64,000 nt of DNA. Origin: JAHEJE01 sp965216335 (GTDB lineage Bacteria; Pseudomonadota; Alphaproteobacteria; Rhizobiales; Aestuariivirgaceae). Under the pieces are notes generated by a model. That model made no database searches and was not told the DNA's origin. It saw nothing but the letters and a program-made list of their open reading frames with translations. Below are positions 62,115 through 64,000 of the stretch, piece by piece; positions within the stretch are counted from its first letter, which is position 1, and every line of letters begins with the position of its first letter. The translations under genes were made by a program, and so were the position numbers. The stretch spans positions 2,108,001 to 2,172,000 of the forward strand of contig OZ244154.1 in assembly GCA_965216335.1 (NCBI GenBank). The letters run 5' to 3'.

Positions 62115-63043
62115 GCCTCTTGAACATCAAGGACGACAAGGCCAGATCTCACTTCCACAAGCGTCCGTTCCAGCTCGCCCACCGGCTCGCCGGTCACGAC
62201 CTGTTCAGCCTGCCGCGGCTGGTCAAGCTGGCCCAGGCGATGCCGCGCGACCATATCGAATATGCCTCCGGCAAGGTTGCCATCGATCAGGCGCCCGACG
62301 CCGTGCCGCAGATCGACATGCCGGCCGATGAGGTGATCCGCAACATCGAACATGCCGGCGCCTGGATGGTCATCAAGGGTGTCGAGCGCGACCCGGCCTA
62401 CAAGGCCTTGTTGCGCCGCTTCCTCAAGGAAGTCAGTACCGCCGCCGGTCCGGACACCGAGCCGTTTTTCGATCCCAAGGGCTTCATCTTCATTTCCTCG
62501 GCCGGCTCGACGACACCGTTCCATGTCGATGCCGAGGAGAACATCCTGGTGCAGATCAAGGGCGACAAGTTCGTCCACATTTTCGACAATGAGGACCGCA
62601 GTCTGGTCAGCGAAGAAGCAATGGAAATCTCGCCGTCCAAGCACCGCAACCAGCACTACCGGGACAGTTACGAAGACCGTGCCGAGGTGTTCTCGCTGAA
62701 GGCCGGCGATGCCGTACACATCCCTTATCTGTGGCCGCACTGGGTGCGCACCGGCGATGAGTACACCATCTCCATGGCCATGACCTGGAAGACGCCGGCA
62801 GTGCTGCGGGCCAACAAGATCCGCCTGATGAACGGCACGCTGCGCCGCTTCAACCTGCCCCAGGCCGCTCCCGGTGTTTCGCCTGTTGCCGATGCCGCCA
62901 AGGTGTTCGCGCACGATGCCGCGCGCACCATCATCGATCCGCTGCGCAGGTCGGAAACCCTCAGGCGCACTCTGCGTGGCCTGATCTATGGCCGCGATGC
63001 CAACTATTACTACGGCAAGGACGACAAGCCGTCGGCAGCCTGA
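62111..63043 (+). CDS. JmjC/cupin-8-like protein, probable Fe(II)/2-oxoglutarate oxygenase
   Basis: 310 aa. The metal site is STTPFHVDAEENILVQIKGDK (His138 and Asp140), followed by FSLKAGDAVHIPYLWPHWVRT with the second His. The shape follows cupin-8/JmjC hydroxylases. Third gene of the flippase operon, coupled by ATGA to the acyltransferase. Comparable proteins sit near exopolysaccharide or peptide-modifying genes; the target is unknown. It converges on the cytochrome c gene with 2 bp between stops. Confidence 0.82.
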   Translation: MSLLNIKDDKARSHFHKRPFQLAHRLAGHDLFSLPRLVKLAQAMPRDHIEYASGKVAIDQAPDAVPQIDMPADEVIRNIEHAGAWMVIKGVERDPAYKALLRRFLKEVSTAAGPDTEPFFDPKGFIFISSAGSTTPFHVDAEENILVQIKGDKFVHIFDNEDRSLVSEEAMEISPSKHRNQHYRDSYEDRAEVFSLKAGDAVHIPYLWPHWVRTGDEYTISMAMTWKTPAVLRANKIRLMNGTLRRFNLPQAAPGVSPVADAAKVFAHDAARTIIDPLRRSETLRRTLRGLIYGRDANYYYGKDDKPSAA

Positions 63044-63045
63044 GC

Positions 63046-63948
63046 CTATTTCAGGCTGGTGAGATATTCGGCGATGGCTTCGAGGTCTTCCTGTGGCAGT
63101 TTGGACAGGTTGGTCTGGACCGCCGCCATCCCGCCGCTCGACATCTTGTCGTAGCCGAAGGCCTCGCCCCACTGGAAGGCCGTGACTAGGTCCTTGGCGT
63201 CCTTGTAGCGCTTGCGCCCGATCAGGTTGCGCAGCGAGGGCACCTTGGCCTTGCCGCCTTCAGGGTGCGGACCGCCGGCGAGATAGCGGTCGCCGTCCGG
63301 GATCATCAACACGTTGCGCGGCGTGTGGCATTCGCTGCAATGGCCAGCGCCCTTGACGAGATAGGCACCGCGATTCCAGCTTTCGGATTTCCCAGGGTCG
63401 GGCTGGAAAGGTTGCCTGGAGAACCCGACTGCCTTCCACACCCCGGTGCCGCGCCGCACGGCGGGCAGCAGTGGAATGTCCGGGGGCGGAGTTTCGGATG
63501 TGACCGGCGGCAGGCTCTTCAAGTAGGCGAAAATATCCAGAACGTCGGTCATCCTCATCCTGGCGTAGGACGTGTAGGGAAACGCCGGCAGATAGTGCTG
63601 CTTGTTCGGCGACAGCCCGCGCGTCATCGCGTTGGCGAAGTCAGCCTGCGACCAGTCGCCAAGGCCGGTTGCTGCATCCGGTGTCAGGTTCGGCGGATGA
63701 AAGGTCCCGACCGGCGTGTGCAGCGCAAAGCCCCCGGACGGCAGTTCCGGATTGGCACCGGCAGCATCCTTGCCGGGCTTGTGGCATGACAGGCAGCCGC
63801 TGGCGGTGAACAGCCGCTTGCCGTTTTCGGCATCCCCGGCGTGTTCGATCATCGCCGACGGGTAGAGCGGCCGGGGGTGACTGACATAAAGACCGACCGC
63901 AGCGCCGACCAGCATCAGCAAGACCAGCAGCGCCGCAGCCTTCTTCAT
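63046..63948 (-). CDS. Di-heme c-type cytochrome, exported
   Basis: 300 aa. N-terminal signal or anchor (AAALLVLLMLVGAAVGLYV) and two heme sites, CLSCH near residue 54 and CSECH near residue 205, each followed by a cytochrome c fold with a distal Met. This is the class of periplasmic di-heme subunits that serve dehydrogenases such as alcohol or aldehyde dehydrogenases. The donor enzyme is not in view; the gene upstream is cut off by the window edge. Confidence 0.9.
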   Translation of the reverse strand: MKKAAALLVLLMLVGAAVGLYVSHPRPLYPSAMIEHAGDAENGKRLFTASGCLSCHKPGKDAAGANPELPSGGFALHTPVGTFHPPNLTPDAATGLGDWSQADFANAMTRGLSPNKQHYLPAFPYTSYARMRMTDVLDIFAYLKSLPPVTSETPPPDIPLLPAVRRGTGVWKAVGFSRQPFQPDPGKSESWNRGAYLVKGAGHCSECHTPRNVLMIPDGDRYLAGGPHPEGGKAKVPSLRNLIGRKRYKDAKDLVTAFQWGEAFGYDKMSSGGMAAVQTNLSKLPQEDLEAIAEYLTSLK

Positions 63949-63949
63949 G

Positions 63950-64000
63950 TCAGATCACCGTTTTTGAAGAACCGCCGGTCCTATTCCTTGGGCCGCCGGA
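63950..64000 (-). CDS. Possible C-terminal end of an upstream gene
   Basis: Sixteen open codons and a TGA that ends one base before the cytochrome c ATG (TGACATG). The spacing is that of an operon partner, but the fragment (ending ...GGSSKTVI) is too short to name. Confidence 0.3.
   Translation of the reverse strand, partial: SGGPRNRTGGSSKTVI

Overview
The window comes from a GC-rich alphaproteobacterium, most likely in or near the Hyphomicrobiales. The evidence is the gene content (TIGR02186/TauE pair, DUF3775, divergent lysC-ptsP and ubiG, mtgA-rpmF), an imuA-imuB-dnaE2 mutagenesis cassette preceded by a GTTC-N7-GTTC LexA box of alphaproteobacterial type, and several families of palindromic intergenic repeats. 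I saw no rRNA, tRNA or CRISPR array. Most of the window is ordinary chromosome: metabolic genes in short operons, with many long antisense open frames that are GC-skew shadows.

Layout. 1-3.4 kb: a cut-off M24 peptidase gene diverges from a dauA-like D-arginine dehydrogenase gene and an aruI-like ThDP decarboxylase gene, which together read as a D-arginine to 4-guanidinobutanal route. 3.4-17.9 kb: a methyltransferase, glutamate synthase (gltB-gltD), threonine aldolase, a degenerate-GGDEF/EAL protein with a long acidic tail, gamma-glutamyltransferase and formate-THF ligase. 18-25.4 kb: sugar-dehydrogenase-like, redoxin, PEP-mutase-family, UspA, AGCS symporter, DUF2892, Crp/Fnr and an orphan dioxygenase-like gene. 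25.6-31.3 kb: a dimethylglycine/sarcosine-dehydrogenase-type flavoprotein with a GcvT domain (feeding C1 units to THF, consistent with fhs), small unknown genes and mmsA. 31.5-36.7 kb: a LysR gene divergent from a PhyH dioxygenase + HD-domain oxygenase pair (PhnY/PhnZ-like architecture), a fatty-acid hydroxylase and xsc (sulfoacetaldehyde acetyltransferase), suggesting organophosphonate/organosulfonate use.

36.9-45.6 kb, all on the minus strand: imuA-imuB-dnaE2, then 63 bp further a two-gene unit not explained by the SOS cassette. This unit is a 141-aa protein whose last ~40 residues resemble ubiquitin and end in Gly-Gly, overlapping (ATGA) an 826-aa DUF4132 protein. This is my best candidate for an undescribed system.

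45.7-49.9 kb: a 265-bp MITE-like element with an IS630-type insertion sequence in its right-hand TA, both lodged between rpmF and a hairpin that looks like the rpmF terminator; then mtgA and ispA. A second copy of the same MITE lies at 21.6 kb. In both copies the element contributes the TAG stop of the adjacent gene, and the four differences between the copies' terminal repeats are mirrored at both ends.

49.9-64 kb: ptsP, lysC, divergent ubiG, two Usp genes, TauE/TIGR02186, DUF3775, MarC, DUF924, a translationally coupled flippase / FemAB-like acyltransferase / JmjC-cupin operon (likely envelope polysaccharide), and a di-heme cytochrome c gene at the right edge.
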